DNA of 64,000 bases from Pseudooceanicola batsensis HTCC2597 (GTDB taxonomy: Bacteria; Pseudomonadota; Alphaproteobacteria; Rhodobacterales; Rhodobacteraceae). Shown here in pieces: positions 1-7,740 of this stretch. The notes under the pieces are model-generated. The model made no database searches and was not told where the DNA came from. It was given only the letters and a program-made list of their open reading frames with translations. The stretch is taken from assembly GCF_000152725.1 (NCBI RefSeq), contig NZ_AAMO01000008.1, positions 220,269 through 284,268 of the forward strand. Direction: 5' to 3'. Made by a program: the position numbers and the translations under genes. Position 1 is the stretch's first letter, and every line of letters begins with the position of its first letter.

Positions 1-2
1 TC

Positions 3-707
3 GAATGTTTCGGCGCCGAAACACCGCGCCTGACCATCACCGATGTCGCCAGGCGGACGGGGCTGGACCGTGCGACAGCGCGGCGGTGCCTGCTGACGCT
101 GCACCGGCAGGGCTATGCCGAGTTCGACGGCAAGTTCTTCACCGCCACGCCCCGCATCCTGCGGCTGGGAATGGGCGCCCTCGCCGCGCTGCCCCTGCCG
201 CAGCTGGTGCAACCGTGGCTCGACCAGCTGTCGGAGCGGATCGGGGAGTCGACCTCGGTCTCGATCCTAGACGAGACCGAGATCGTCTATCTCGCCCGCG
301 CGGCACAGCGGCGGGTGATGTCGATCGGTCTCATGCCCGGATCGCGGCTGCCGGCCCATTGCACCTCGATGGGCCGGGTGTTGCTGGCCGCGCGTCCCGA
401 GGCCGAGGCGGCGGCGCTTGTCAGGCGGTCCGATCTGTCCCCGCGCACGGCCTACAGCCTCACTGACCCGGACGAGATCATGGAGCGCGTCCACCGCGTC
501 CGGCGCGACGGCTATGCGGTCATCGACCAAGAGGTCGAGATCGGCCTGCGCTCGATCGCGGTGCCGTTGCTGGACGTGCATGGCGAAGTGGTCGCGGCGC
601 TGAACATCGGGCTGGCCGCGACCCAGGCGAGCGCCGGGGAGCTTGTCGACCGCTTTCACGGATCGCTCGTGCGGGTTCAGGCGGGGCTCAGGCGGGTGCT
701 GGCCTGA
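3..707 (+). CDS. IclR-family transcriptional regulator (5' end outside window)
   Basis: The reading frame is open from the window edge, so the start codon and first helix lie outside. The visible part begins inside the winged helix-turn-helix (LTITDVARRTGLDRATARRCLLTL) and continues through the IclR effector-binding domain, with the typical stretches VYLARA, HCTSMGRVLLA, GYAVIDQEVEIGLRSIAVPL and VAALNIG. This domain layout resembles the PcaR/PobR branch that controls aromatic-acid genes. It is convergent with the TRAP binding protein gene to its right, so its targets probably lie to the left of the window. Family assignment is secure; the effector is unknown. Confidence 0.9.
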   Translation, partial: ECFGAETPRLTITDVARRTGLDRATARRCLLTLHRQGYAEFDGKFFTATPRILRLGMGALAALPLPQLVQPWLDQLSERIGESTSVSILDETEIVYLARAAQRRVMSIGLMPGSRLPAHCTSMGRVLLAARPEAEAAALVRRSDLSPRTAYSLTDPDEIMERVHRVRRDGYAVIDQEVEIGLRSIAVPLLDVHGEVVAALNIGLAATQASAGELVDRFHGSLVRVQAGLRRVLA

Positions 708-722
708 CGGCATGGAAAAGCT

Positions 723-741
723 GCCCCGGGGGAACCGGGGC
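723..741. terminator. GC-rich hairpin between convergent genes
   Basis: A perfect 7-bp stem GCCCCGG/CCGGGGC with a GGGAA loop lies between the stop codons of two convergent genes. There is no clear T-run on either side, so it is only a candidate bidirectional terminator or mRNA 3'-end stabiliser. Confidence 0.4.
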
Positions 742-767
742 GGCCTGATCCCTCGCGGTGAGGCGTG

Positions 768-1727
768 TCAGCTTTCGGGGGCCAGAAGCGGGCGCAGGCG
801 TTCGATCTCGGGGCTGAGGGTCTCGAGGTCCTTCCAGTAGATCGCAGTCGCCGTTTCCCGGAGTTCCGGCCCGGCGTCGAACGAGGCCACCCCGGCGGCC
901 TCCTGCGCGGCCAGTTCGGCCTCGGTCTTCTCGGCGCTCCACTCGACCATCATCTCTTCGAACCAGGCGGTGGTCTCGTCGACGATGCCCTGCTGCTCTT
1001 CGGTGAGCGAGTCGTAGGTGTCCTTGTTCATCAGGACGTTGATGATGACGTTGTAGAAGCCCGGATCGACGCGGACCGCTGTCATGTCCATCCAGCCCAT
1101 GTCGCCGATGCCCCACAGGGCCCAGCCATAGCCGTCGACCGTCTTGCGCTCGAGCGCGGTGAAGATGTCGGGCGCCGGGATCGGGGTGTTGTTCACGCCG
1201 AGTTCGTCGAAGATGAGGTTGTAGGTCGTCTGGCCGCGCAGGCGCATGCCGTCGAGATCGCCGAGCTCCTCGATCTCCTTGGTCAGGAAGATGTGAAACG
1301 GCACGCCGTCGCCGTAGGTGGTGACATAGGTCACGCCCATCTTGTTCTGCGCGATCTCGTCGAGCGCGGCATAGGCGCCGGTCTCGCGCTGTTCGGCCAC
1401 CGACAGCGGGGTCAGCGACTGCGCGTCGGCCTCGACCATCTGGCCCTTGTAGTAGGACGGGGGCAGGGCGGCCATGTCGAGCACGCCGTTCGAGACGGCC
1501 GTGGCGAGTTCGGTGGCCGGGACGGCCTCGGGTCCGCCGACGATGCGGATCTGGAGCACGCCCTCGCCGATCTCGTTCAGGTGGTCGGCGTACATCTGGA
1601 ACGGCGCGCCGTAGGTGGTGTGCGGCGGCACGAAGACGCCCGCGCGCAGCGTCAGTTCCTCGGCCGTGGCCGGGGCCGTCAGGGCCATCGCGCCGACCAG
1701 GGCGGTGGACATCAGTTTCATGTTCAT
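768..1727 (-). CDS. TRAP transporter substrate-binding protein, DctP family (TRAP system 1)
   Basis: 319 residues with a Sec signal peptide (MNMKLMSTALVGAMALTAPATAEE) followed by a DctP-type periplasmic binding fold. It should capture the substrate for the DctQ/DctM permease encoded at 10077-11904, the only orphan TRAP permease nearby. A good Shine-Dalgarno (AGGAGA) precedes the ATG. It lies 69 bp downstream of the ferredoxin reductase gene on the same strand, probably in one transcript from the operator-bearing promoter at 3051-3078. Ligand is unknown. The usual conserved arginine region reads GMRLRGQTTYN, consistent with a carboxylate-containing ligand (inference from family). Confidence 0.88.
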   Translation of the reverse strand: MNMKLMSTALVGAMALTAPATAEELTLRAGVFVPPHTTYGAPFQMYADHLNEIGEGVLQIRIVGGPEAVPATELATAVSNGVLDMAALPPSYYKGQMVEADAQSLTPLSVAEQRETGAYAALDEIAQNKMGVTYVTTYGDGVPFHIFLTKEIEELGDLDGMRLRGQTTYNLIFDELGVNNTPIPAPDIFTALERKTVDGYGWALWGIGDMGWMDMTAVRVDPGFYNVIINVLMNKDTYDSLTEEQQGIVDETTAWFEEMMVEWSAEKTEAELAAQEAAGVASFDAGPELRETATAIYWKDLETLSPEIERLRPLLAPES

Positions 1728-1796
1728 GTCGTTTCTCCTGTTGGTAATACGGACCCGTTTCCGGGTTTCTGTTGATCGCGGGTTCCGGGTTTCGAA

Positions 1797-3014
1797 CTAC
1801 GCGAGTTTCTTGAGCCGAACCTCGGGGTCGGCAAGGCTTTCGTCCAGAACGTTGGCCTTGTTCCGCACGAGCGTTTCCAAAAACCGGCGATCCCGTCCGT
1901 TGTCGAACAGGACCCCGCCCGCGAGGACGCCGTCGCAGGTCCAGAACAGGCACGAGCCCTTTTCGCCGGGCACGCCGCGCGCCACCTCGCGGGCGGTCTC
2001 GGTCCAGTTGCCGACGACCTGCACGTTATGGCCCAGCTGATCGGTCCACATCCACGGGACCTCGGCATGTTCGGCGGCTTCGCCGGCGATGGTGGCGGCG
2101 ATGGCCTGCGGCTGCCGGTCGGCATTGCGCCAGGTTTCCAGCCGCACGTGGGCGTCGAAATGGGGGTTGAAGCTCTCGGCCACGTCGCCCGCGGCATAGA
2201 CGTCGGGACAGCCGGGGACGCGGCCGCTCGCATCCGTGAGGATTCCGCCGGCGGGGCCGATCGCCGCCGGGGGCGCAAGCTGCGTGTTGGGAGCCATGCC
2301 GATCGCGGCGAGTACCACGTCGGCCTCGAAAGCGCCGCGATCGGTGTGCACGAGATAGCCCTCTCCGGCCTGTTCGACGGACTGAACGGCGATGCCGGTC
2401 CGGACATCGGTGCCGTTTTCCCGGTGCCGGCCTGCGAGCCAGTCCGAGGCGGTCGGCGGCAGGATCCGCGCCATGATGCGAGGGCCCGCCTCGAGCACGG
2501 TCACCCCGATATCGCGGTCGCGCGCGGCGGCGGCCACCTCGAGCCCGATGACGCCGCCACCGATCACGACGACCCGCTTCGCGGTCTCGAAGGCGCGCGA
2601 CAGCCGGCCGCAATCGTCCATGTTGCGCAGGCCGATGCAGAGATCGCCGCCCGGGATCGGCAGATCGCGCGAGCGGCCGCCGGTGGCAAGCACGAGCGCA
2701 GCGAAGGCGATCGTTCCGCCCGATGCCGTCGTCGCGACCCGGTCGTCATAGTCGATGCGGGTGACGGGATCGCCCAGCCTCAGCTCGACATTCGGCGCGG
2801 CGAGGACCTCGTCCGGGCAGAGCGGGTCCGCGTTCTCGGGGTCGAAGGCTTTCAGCAGGTCCTTGCTGAGGGGCGGGCGGTCGTAGGGGGCGTGCGGTTC
2901 GTCGCCGGCAAGGATCACCGGCTGCGTGACCCCGTGGCCGATCAGCGCCCGCAGCGTGCGGGCCCCGGCCTGTCCGGCGCCGACGATCAGAATCGGGAGC
3001 TGAGCGTGGTCCAT
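1797..3014 (-). CDS. FAD-dependent NAD(P)H:ferredoxin reductase (Rieske oxygenase reductase component)
   Basis: 405 residues, typical length for the BphA4/putidaredoxin-reductase family. An N-terminal FAD-binding GAGQAG motif is followed by YDRPPLSKDLL, a second Rossmann motif for NAD(P)H (VVVIGGGVIGLEVAAAARD) and the FAD-contacting YAAGDVAE motif, then a C-terminal reductase domain. It would pass electrons from NAD(P)H to the Rieske ferredoxin at 8697-9014, which reduces the oxygenase at 4021-5316. Together these three make a complete class of multicomponent oxygenase. It is the first gene of the leftward unit and its promoter carries the same operator as the oxygenase promoter. Confidence 0.9.
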   Translation of the reverse strand: MDHAQLPILIVGAGQAGARTLRALIGHGVTQPVILAGDEPHAPYDRPPLSKDLLKAFDPENADPLCPDEVLAAPNVELRLGDPVTRIDYDDRVATTASGGTIAFAALVLATGGRSRDLPIPGGDLCIGLRNMDDCGRLSRAFETAKRVVVIGGGVIGLEVAAAARDRDIGVTVLEAGPRIMARILPPTASDWLAGRHRENGTDVRTGIAVQSVEQAGEGYLVHTDRGAFEADVVLAAIGMAPNTQLAPPAAIGPAGGILTDASGRVPGCPDVYAAGDVAESFNPHFDAHVRLETWRNADRQPQAIAATIAGEAAEHAEVPWMWTDQLGHNVQVVGNWTETAREVARGVPGEKGSCLFWTCDGVLAGGVLFDNGRDRRFLETLVRNKANVLDESLADPEVRLKKLA

Positions 3015-3050
3015 CTGGATCTGCCTCTTCGCCTGTTCGGTCGTGAATAC

Positions 3051-3078
3051 GGTATACGGTATACACTAATCCTGTCAA
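3051..3078 (-). promoter_or_regulatory. Promoter with embedded GntR operator for the reductase/DctP unit
   Basis: On the minus strand a perfect -35 box TTGACA (3078-3073) is separated by 16 bp from a TATACC -10-like box (3056-3051). The sequence TAGTGTATACCGTATAC fills the spacer and -10. The core at 3052-3064 (GTATAC, one base, GTATAC) also occurs upstream of the oxygenase operon at 3989-4001. Occupation by the neighbouring GntR regulator would block RNA polymerase, so repression with substrate-induced release is the likely mode. The motif is seen directly; the protein partner is inferred. Confidence 0.7.
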
Positions 3079-3191
3079 CGATGGCGCGCGCCGGCCCGAG
3101 GCGACCGGAAAGACGCTTGTTTCCAAGAGGCGAACGGCCCGCGCGACGAGGTGCGCTCGGCGCACGGACAGCCCTGCTCCGCCGTCAGCCC

Positions 3192-3845
3192 TCAGCCCTC
3201 GGCATCGGAAAATTCGAGAAAGGAATCACGGGCCTTGGTCAGCAGGCGGCCCTGGATCTCCGACGCGGCCTCGGCGTCTCCGGCTTCGAGGGCATCGGCC
3301 AGTTCGAGCATCCCCTCGGCCGACATGCGCCGCCAGTCCGCCTGGCCCAGGGTGCTGACGCGGACGAAATGGATGGAATCCTCGTACTGCTGGATTGCAT
3401 CCACCAGCGCCCGGTTGCGGACCTTGCCGAGGATCAGTTCGCGCAAGCGCCCGTGGGACGAGATATAGGCCCCGCTGTCCCGGGAGTCGGCGACCTCCTT
3501 ACGGATCTTCGCGGCCATCTTCTTCAATTCGCCGGGAGAGGTGTCGCGCACCATCGAGGCGACCGCGTGGGGTTCGAGCAGCAGGCGGATCTCGGTGACG
3601 TCGATGACCTGCTGGCGCGACATGCGGGGGAGCCGATAGCCCCGCGCAGCCTGCGACAGGAGACCGTCCTGTTCGAGCATCGCGAGCGCCTCGCGCACCG
3701 GGGTACGTGATACGCCGAGTTCATCGGCGAAGGTCCGTTCGTAGAAGCGCGTGTCCTTGTCGAATTCGCCGCTGGTGATCCGTGAACGGAGATTTTCGTA
3801 AACCTGCTGGCGCAGGTCGACGGCCCGGACAATCGACTTCGACAT
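3192..3845 (-). CDS. GntR-family transcriptional regulator, FCD (FadR C-terminal) type
   Basis: 217 residues from the ATG at 3845, chosen because a GAGGAAAG ribosome site sits just upstream; longer in-frame starts would add an atypical leader. Winged helix at about residues 15-75 (VYENLRSRITSGEF, LGVSRTPVREALAMLEQDGLL), then an all-helical FCD ligand domain (EIRLLLEPHAVASMV). It is encoded between the two operator-bearing promoters and is the obvious candidate to bind them. Ligand is presumably the substrate or an intermediate of the adjacent pathway. Family call is firm. Confidence 0.9.
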   Translation of the reverse strand: MSKSIVRAVDLRQQVYENLRSRITSGEFDKDTRFYERTFADELGVSRTPVREALAMLEQDGLLSQAARGYRLPRMSRQQVIDVTEIRLLLEPHAVASMVRDTSPGELKKMAAKIRKEVADSRDSGAYISSHGRLRELILGKVRNRALVDAIQQYEDSIHFVRVSTLGQADWRRMSAEGMLELADALEAGDAEAASEIQGRLLTKARDSFLEFSDAEG

Positions 3846-3985
3846 CGTGGCTTTCCTCGCAAATCCGCCATTCGCGCCCCCTGAGCGACCGCTGCATGGG
3901 GGCGTTCCGGTCATCACCCTCTTGGTATTGGTGGTTTGTCCCCGCAGGTCAACACCCGGAAATTTTGGCTTGCGCGATCCTAAAT

Positions 3986-4004
3986 AGTGTATACGGTATA
4001 CGCT
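3986..4004 (+). promoter_or_regulatory. GntR operator upstream of the oxygenase operon
   Basis: The segment TAGTGTATACGGTATAC (core 3989-4001) lies 20 bp before the Rieske oxygenase start and just before its GGAGG ribosome site (4011-4015). It matches the operator at 3051-3067 in the inverse orientation over 16 of 17 positions (TAGTGTATACsGTATAC). No strong -35 box is visible at the expected distance, so this promoter may be weaker than the leftward one. Confidence 0.7.
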
Positions 4005-4020
4005 AAATCAGGAGGACACC

Positions 4021-5316
4021 ATGACAGACAAAGCCAGACTCCACGATCGCTATCCCGAACTGGGTCGGTGCAACCTTCCCGTCGCTCCCTATATCGATCC
4101 GTCCTATTGGGAGGCCGAGAAGAAGTATCTTTTCAAGAAGACCTGGCTGCACATCGGCCGTGTGGAGGAGCTTCCCCGGAAGGGGTCCTACATGGTGCGC
4201 GACATTGCCGCGCTCGATGCCTCGATCGTCATCGCGCGGGACCGCTCGGGTCAGATCAACGCGTTCCACAACGTCTGTTCGCACCGTCTGAACAAGGTCG
4301 CCTACGAACCCTACGGCACGACGCGCAAGTTCTTCTGCAAGTTCCACGGCTGGGCCTACGATCTCGACGGCTCGCTCTCGGGGGTGCCGGACGAAAAGTC
4401 CTTCATGGACGGGTTCGACAAGGCCTGTCACGGCCTGTCCAAGGTCTCCTGCGACGTCTGGCAGGGCTTCATCTTCATCAACATGGACCCGGAGCCGGCG
4501 CAAACGCTGGCCGAGTTCATGGAGCCGATGTACGGCGGCCTCGACGGCTATCCGTTCGAGAAGTTCACGGCCTGCTACGGCTGGACAGCGGTGGTGGACT
4601 GCAACTGGAAGCTGGCGCTCGACGCGTTCCAGGAAACCTATCACGTGGGCTATGTCCACGGGCGGTCCATCGCGGATTCGCTCGAAAAGGACGAAGAGGG
4701 CAACCTGCATCCGATCGACGGGCTCTGCGGGGACGTGCATCGCCGGCTGTCGATCGCCGGCAATCCCAACACCGTCTACGGCAACCCGCAGGCCGCCACG
4801 AGCGGCGCGACGGAAAGCTCGGTCTCGGGCAGTGCCGACATCGGCAAGCGGATCGCGGGCAAGGCGCTGGCCGCCGGGGCAGGGGGCACCAAGATCGACC
4901 TGTCGAAGGTGAAGCTGCCCGAGGCGCTCAACTGGACCAATCACCCGCACTGGGCTTTCGACATCAACGTGGTCTTTCCCGACTTCTACCTGTCGTGCCG
5001 TCCCAACTATTTCCAGGCGTACAATTTCCGCCCGATCGCGCACAACAAGACGCTGTTCGAGGCGCGGGTCTATTACCCGGAAATGAAGACCGCGGGGGGA
5101 CGGTTCTACCAGGAATACATGAAGGTCACGCTGCGCGACGTGCTGCTCGAGGACCTGGGCACGCTCGAAATGACGCAGTCGGCCGCCGAGACCGGCGCCA
5201 AGAAAGAGATGGTGATCAACGATTTCGAACTGATGGTCCGCCATCAGGCCGTGGTCGTCGACAGGATCATCAATGATGGCCTCGCCGCAGACGCGGCCGC
5301 GCAGGCCGCAGAGTAA
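4021..5316 (+). CDS. Rieske non-haem iron oxygenase, alpha subunit
   Basis: 431 residues. The Rieske [2Fe-2S] site is C86-x-H88 and C106-x2-H109 (CSH ... CKFHGW). The mononuclear iron ligands are H208 and H213 in QETYHVGYVH, with D378 (LLEDLGTLE) the probable third ligand. The residue that bridges the Rieske and iron sites in neighbouring subunits is Asp in naphthalene dioxygenase (D205) but is Glu here (E205). Glu at this place is known from carnitine monooxygenase CntA and related quaternary-ammonium oxygenases. No canonical beta subunit is encoded; the NTF2-like protein at 6368 is the only candidate. First gene of the operon behind the GntR operator. Substrate unknown. Confidence 0.93.
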   Translation: MTDKARLHDRYPELGRCNLPVAPYIDPSYWEAEKKYLFKKTWLHIGRVEELPRKGSYMVRDIAALDASIVIARDRSGQINAFHNVCSHRLNKVAYEPYGTTRKFFCKFHGWAYDLDGSLSGVPDEKSFMDGFDKACHGLSKVSCDVWQGFIFINMDPEPAQTLAEFMEPMYGGLDGYPFEKFTACYGWTAVVDCNWKLALDAFQETYHVGYVHGRSIADSLEKDEEGNLHPIDGLCGDVHRRLSIAGNPNTVYGNPQAATSGATESSVSGSADIGKRIAGKALAAGAGGTKIDLSKVKLPEALNWTNHPHWAFDINVVFPDFYLSCRPNYFQAYNFRPIAHNKTLFEARVYYPEMKTAGGRFYQEYMKVTLRDVLLEDLGTLEMTQSAAETGAKKEMVINDFELMVRHQAVVVDRIINDGLAADAAAQAAE

Positions 5317-5327
5317 GGAGCGATAGA

Positions 5328-5675
5328 ATGGCAGAGCTTCCGCAGAAATTCGCGGCGCTGTCCGAGTGGGACGCATGGTGCCTGGCGACCGAAACCGAGC
5401 GCAACGCGCGTCGGGTGAAGAGCAGCTTCGAGGACATCTCGGCCTTCGCGCTGGCGATGGAGCCGCATGTCGAGGAGATCTGCGCCCATATCGACGCGGC
5501 GCAGGCCGAGGGCGATCTGGACGCGCCGACCCTGAATCTCTTCTACCTGCTTCTGTCGTTGGCCGAGGTGGCGCCCGCCATCGAAAGCTACGACCCCGAG
5601 GTGGAAGTGGTGGACGGCTACGAATCCAAGCTCTTCGCGCCGGAAGAGCGTCACCCGCTCCGCCCGGCGATCTGA
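5328..5675 (+). CDS. Small acidic protein of unknown function in the oxygenase operon
   Basis: 115 residues, starting 11 bp after the oxygenase stop with a good ribosome site (AAGGAG). I do not recognise a family. The protein is acidic and predicted mostly helical (long Ala/Glu-rich stretches such as SSFEDISAFALAMEPHVEEICAHIDAAQAEGD), has no signal peptide and no membrane segment. Its fixed place between oxygenase and cupin suggests an accessory role to the oxygenase, for example assembly, but nothing in the sequence proves this. Confidence 0.75.
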   Translation: MAELPQKFAALSEWDAWCLATETERNARRVKSSFEDISAFALAMEPHVEEICAHIDAAQAEGDLDAPTLNLFYLLLSLAEVAPAIESYDPEVEVVDGYESKLFAPEERHPLRPAI

Positions 5676-5682
5676 GGGCGGC

Positions 5683-6096
5683 ATGGCGAAGTGTCAGATA
5701 TTCAGTTTCGACAGTGACCTGCGCGAGGTCGTCGAGGACGGTCTCTACATGCAGGCCGTCGTCGGCGAGGCGCTGAGCGTCGGGGTGGTGAATTTCCGCG
5801 CCGCGAGGGGTGCGGATATTCCGCCGAAATCCCACGCGCATGGCGAAGAGGTGACGCTGCAGCTGCGCGGCGGCTGCACGGTCAACCTGGGCGAGGACGT
5901 GGATGCGCCCGAGGGAGCGGTCGAGCTCGAGGAAGGGGTGGTCATGGTGATGCCCGCAGACCGGTACCATTCCGGTGTCAACCGGTTCGACGACGAAGGG
6001 ATGTGCCTGCGACTGAACGTGGTGACGCCGCCGCGCGAGGAATACGGCAAGTCCGGGGAGACCAAGGTCTACTATCCCACGGGGGACAAGGCATGA
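5683..6096 (+). CDS. Cupin-domain protein with metal-site histidines
   Basis: 137 residues forming a single cupin barrel. Motif 1 keeps the metal ligands (KSHAHGEEVTLQLRGG: H-x-H and E) and motif 2 reads PADRYHSG with its histidine, so it could bind Fe, Mn or Zn. Small cupins of this type act as dioxygenases, isomerases or sensors in catabolic operons. It overlaps the next gene by ATGA, indicating translational coupling with a second, metal-less cupin. Exact reaction unknown. Confidence 0.8.
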   Translation: MAKCQIFSFDSDLREVVEDGLYMQAVVGEALSVGVVNFRAARGADIPPKSHAHGEEVTLQLRGGCTVNLGEDVDAPEGAVELEEGVVMVMPADRYHSGVNRFDDEGMCLRLNVVTPPREEYGKSGETKVYYPTGDKA

Positions 6097-6371
6097 GCGA
6101 TTGCGTCACCTACACCACCGACATGGGCAGGACACCCTTTGCGGCGGCCGGGGACGAGCTGGCCGTGGACATGCGTTGGGTTTCGGAGCCGATCGGGGCG
6201 CATACGGCCGGCGAAGAACTCGTCGCGCTGATCGAGGGGACCGGGCGGCTGACCTGCGACGGCGAGGTTCATGACCTTGCCGGGGGGCAGGGCGTGCTGA
6301 TCCCCTCCGGGGCCGAACGGTCCTGGCAGTTCGAGGCGCCCGCGCTCCTGTATCGGGTTTTCCTGAAATGA
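6093..6371 (+). CDS. Second small cupin-like protein, metal ligands missing
   Basis: 92 residues from the ATG at 6093, which overlaps the stop of the previous cupin (ATGA). The barrel pattern is recognisable (AHTAGEELVALIEGTGRLTCDGEVHDLAGGQGVLIPSGAERSW), but motif 1 has only one His and motif 2 ends in SGAERSW with no His, so a metal site is unlikely. It may pair with the upstream cupin, bind a ligand or be a structural partner. The stop overlaps the next start (ATGA). Confidence 0.72.
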   Translation: MSDCVTYTTDMGRTPFAAAGDELAVDMRWVSEPIGAHTAGEELVALIEGTGRLTCDGEVHDLAGGQGVLIPSGAERSWQFEAPALLYRVFLK

Positions 6372-6898
6372 GCGAAACGGCCGCCCTTTCGGAGCGTCTG
6401 ACGCGGCTCGAGGATCGCGAGGCCATCCGCGACCTCATGCAGCGTTACGCGCGGGCGGCGGATGCCAAGTACGCGCCCGATCTTGCGCGCCTCGATGCAG
6501 AAGCGGTGGCCCGCGCGGCGGCGGAACAGGCGGCCTGCTTCGCCGAGGATGCGGAATGGGACGTCGCAGGCTTCGGCGGGCCGCTCAAGGGGCGCGCGGC
6601 GATCGGGGCATTCTTCGAGACGAGCCCGTGGGACTATACGCTGCATCACTATGTCTGTCCCGAGATCGGGCTGGACGGCGACACCGCGCAGGTGCGCTGG
6701 CGCCTGATCGAACTGGGCTGTCCCGAAAAGACCGACCGTGTCGTCCTCTTGTCCGGCGTGGTCGAGCAGACCTGCCGGCGGACAACCGAAGGGTGGCGCA
6801 TCGCGTCGATGAGATTTCAAGTGTTGCAGGAGGTCGAGCTCGCGGAGACGCGCGATGCCGTCACCTGTCTCGTACCGAGGAAAGGACAAGCAGCATGA
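6368..6898 (+). CDS. NTF2/SnoaL-like protein
   Basis: 176 residues. The N-terminus (LTRLEDREAIRDLMQRYARAADAKY) and the middle (WDVAGFGGPLKGRAAIGAFFETSPW, YTLHHYVCPEIGLDGDTAQVRWRLIELG) are typical of the SnoaL-like / ring-hydroxylating-dioxygenase beta-like cone fold. It could serve as the small subunit of the oxygenase or as a dehydratase/isomerase. It overlaps its neighbours on both sides by 4 bp, so it is translated with the operon. Function beyond fold is open. Confidence 0.8.
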   Translation: MSETAALSERLTRLEDREAIRDLMQRYARAADAKYAPDLARLDAEAVARAAAEQAACFAEDAEWDVAGFGGPLKGRAAIGAFFETSPWDYTLHHYVCPEIGLDGDTAQVRWRLIELGCPEKTDRVVLLSGVVEQTCRRTTEGWRIASMRFQVLQEVELAETRDAVTCLVPRKGQAA

Positions 6899-7740
6899 CC
6901 ATGACTGCGACCGCCCAGGCGGAGGCGCCCGCGGGCCGTTTCCCGAGAGCGGAAAACAGATGCCGTGTTGTGTCGAACGACCCGGTCAACGCCGAGTACC
7001 GGCTGTTGCTGGTGGAGGCGCCGGCCACCGGTCTCACGGCCTACGCGGGGCAGTTCTTCCACCTGCTGTGTCCGACCACCCACACCGATCAGCCCTTCCT
7101 GCGCCGCCCGATGAGCATCTACCGGATCGACCGGGAAAACAGGCGGCTGGGCTTTCTCTACAAGGTCACCGGCAAGGGCACCCGCGCGCTGATGACGCTT
7201 GGGCCGGGCGACGAGCTGAACGCCACCGGCCCTCTGGGGGTCGGATTCGACCTGCCGGCCGGAACGCAGCACGTGGCCATGGTGGCACGTGGCGTCGGCC
7301 TGGCCACCCTGGCCCCGCTGGCCAGGTTCGCCGCCGAGCGCGGGGCCAGAGTGACGGCCATCCTCTCGGCCCGCGCGCCCGACCTGCTGATGTCGCGCGA
7401 CGAGCTCGAGGCGGCGGGTGCCGGGGTGATCGAGGTGAACGACCTCGACGGCACCTCGAAACCCGAGGATGTCGCCGACAGGCTGCGCGAGATTCATGCG
7501 GAGGTCCCGATTGACTTCATGGCGACCTGCGGCTCAAACCGGCTGTTGGGTCTGACCCGCGGCCTGTGCGCGGAGTGGGGAATCCCCGGCCAGGTGGCCG
7601 TCGAGGCCTTCATGGGGTGCGGTCTGGGCATGTGCTTTGCCTGCGTGGTCCCGGTGCGCGACGCCGAGGGCAAAGAGGAAATGAAGCGGGTCTGCTACGA
7701 CGGCCCGGTGTTCAGCGTCAACGAGGTGACGACATGGTAG
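6895..7740 (+). CDS. PyrK-like flavin / [2Fe-2S] electron-transfer subunit
   Basis: 281 residues from the ATG at 6895 (ATGA overlap with the previous stop). The N-terminal FAD domain has RRPMSIY (residues 70-76); a ferredoxin-NADP-reductase-like NAD domain follows. The C-terminal cysteine cluster C242-x4-C247-x2-C250-x16-C267 is the [2Fe-2S] signature of dihydroorotate dehydrogenase electron-transfer subunits. The gene overlaps the PyrD-like gene, so the two should form a class 1B-type heterotetramer that links substrate oxidation or reduction to NAD(H). Role in de novo pyrimidine synthesis is unlikely given the catabolic operon. Confidence 0.85.
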   Translation: MTMTATAQAEAPAGRFPRAENRCRVVSNDPVNAEYRLLLVEAPATGLTAYAGQFFHLLCPTTHTDQPFLRRPMSIYRIDRENRRLGFLYKVTGKGTRALMTLGPGDELNATGPLGVGFDLPAGTQHVAMVARGVGLATLAPLARFAAERGARVTAILSARAPDLLMSRDELEAAGAGVIEVNDLDGTSKPEDVADRLREIHAEVPIDFMATCGSNRLLGLTRGLCAEWGIPGQVAVEAFMGCGLGMCFACVVPVRDAEGKEEMKRVCYDGPVFSVNEVTTW

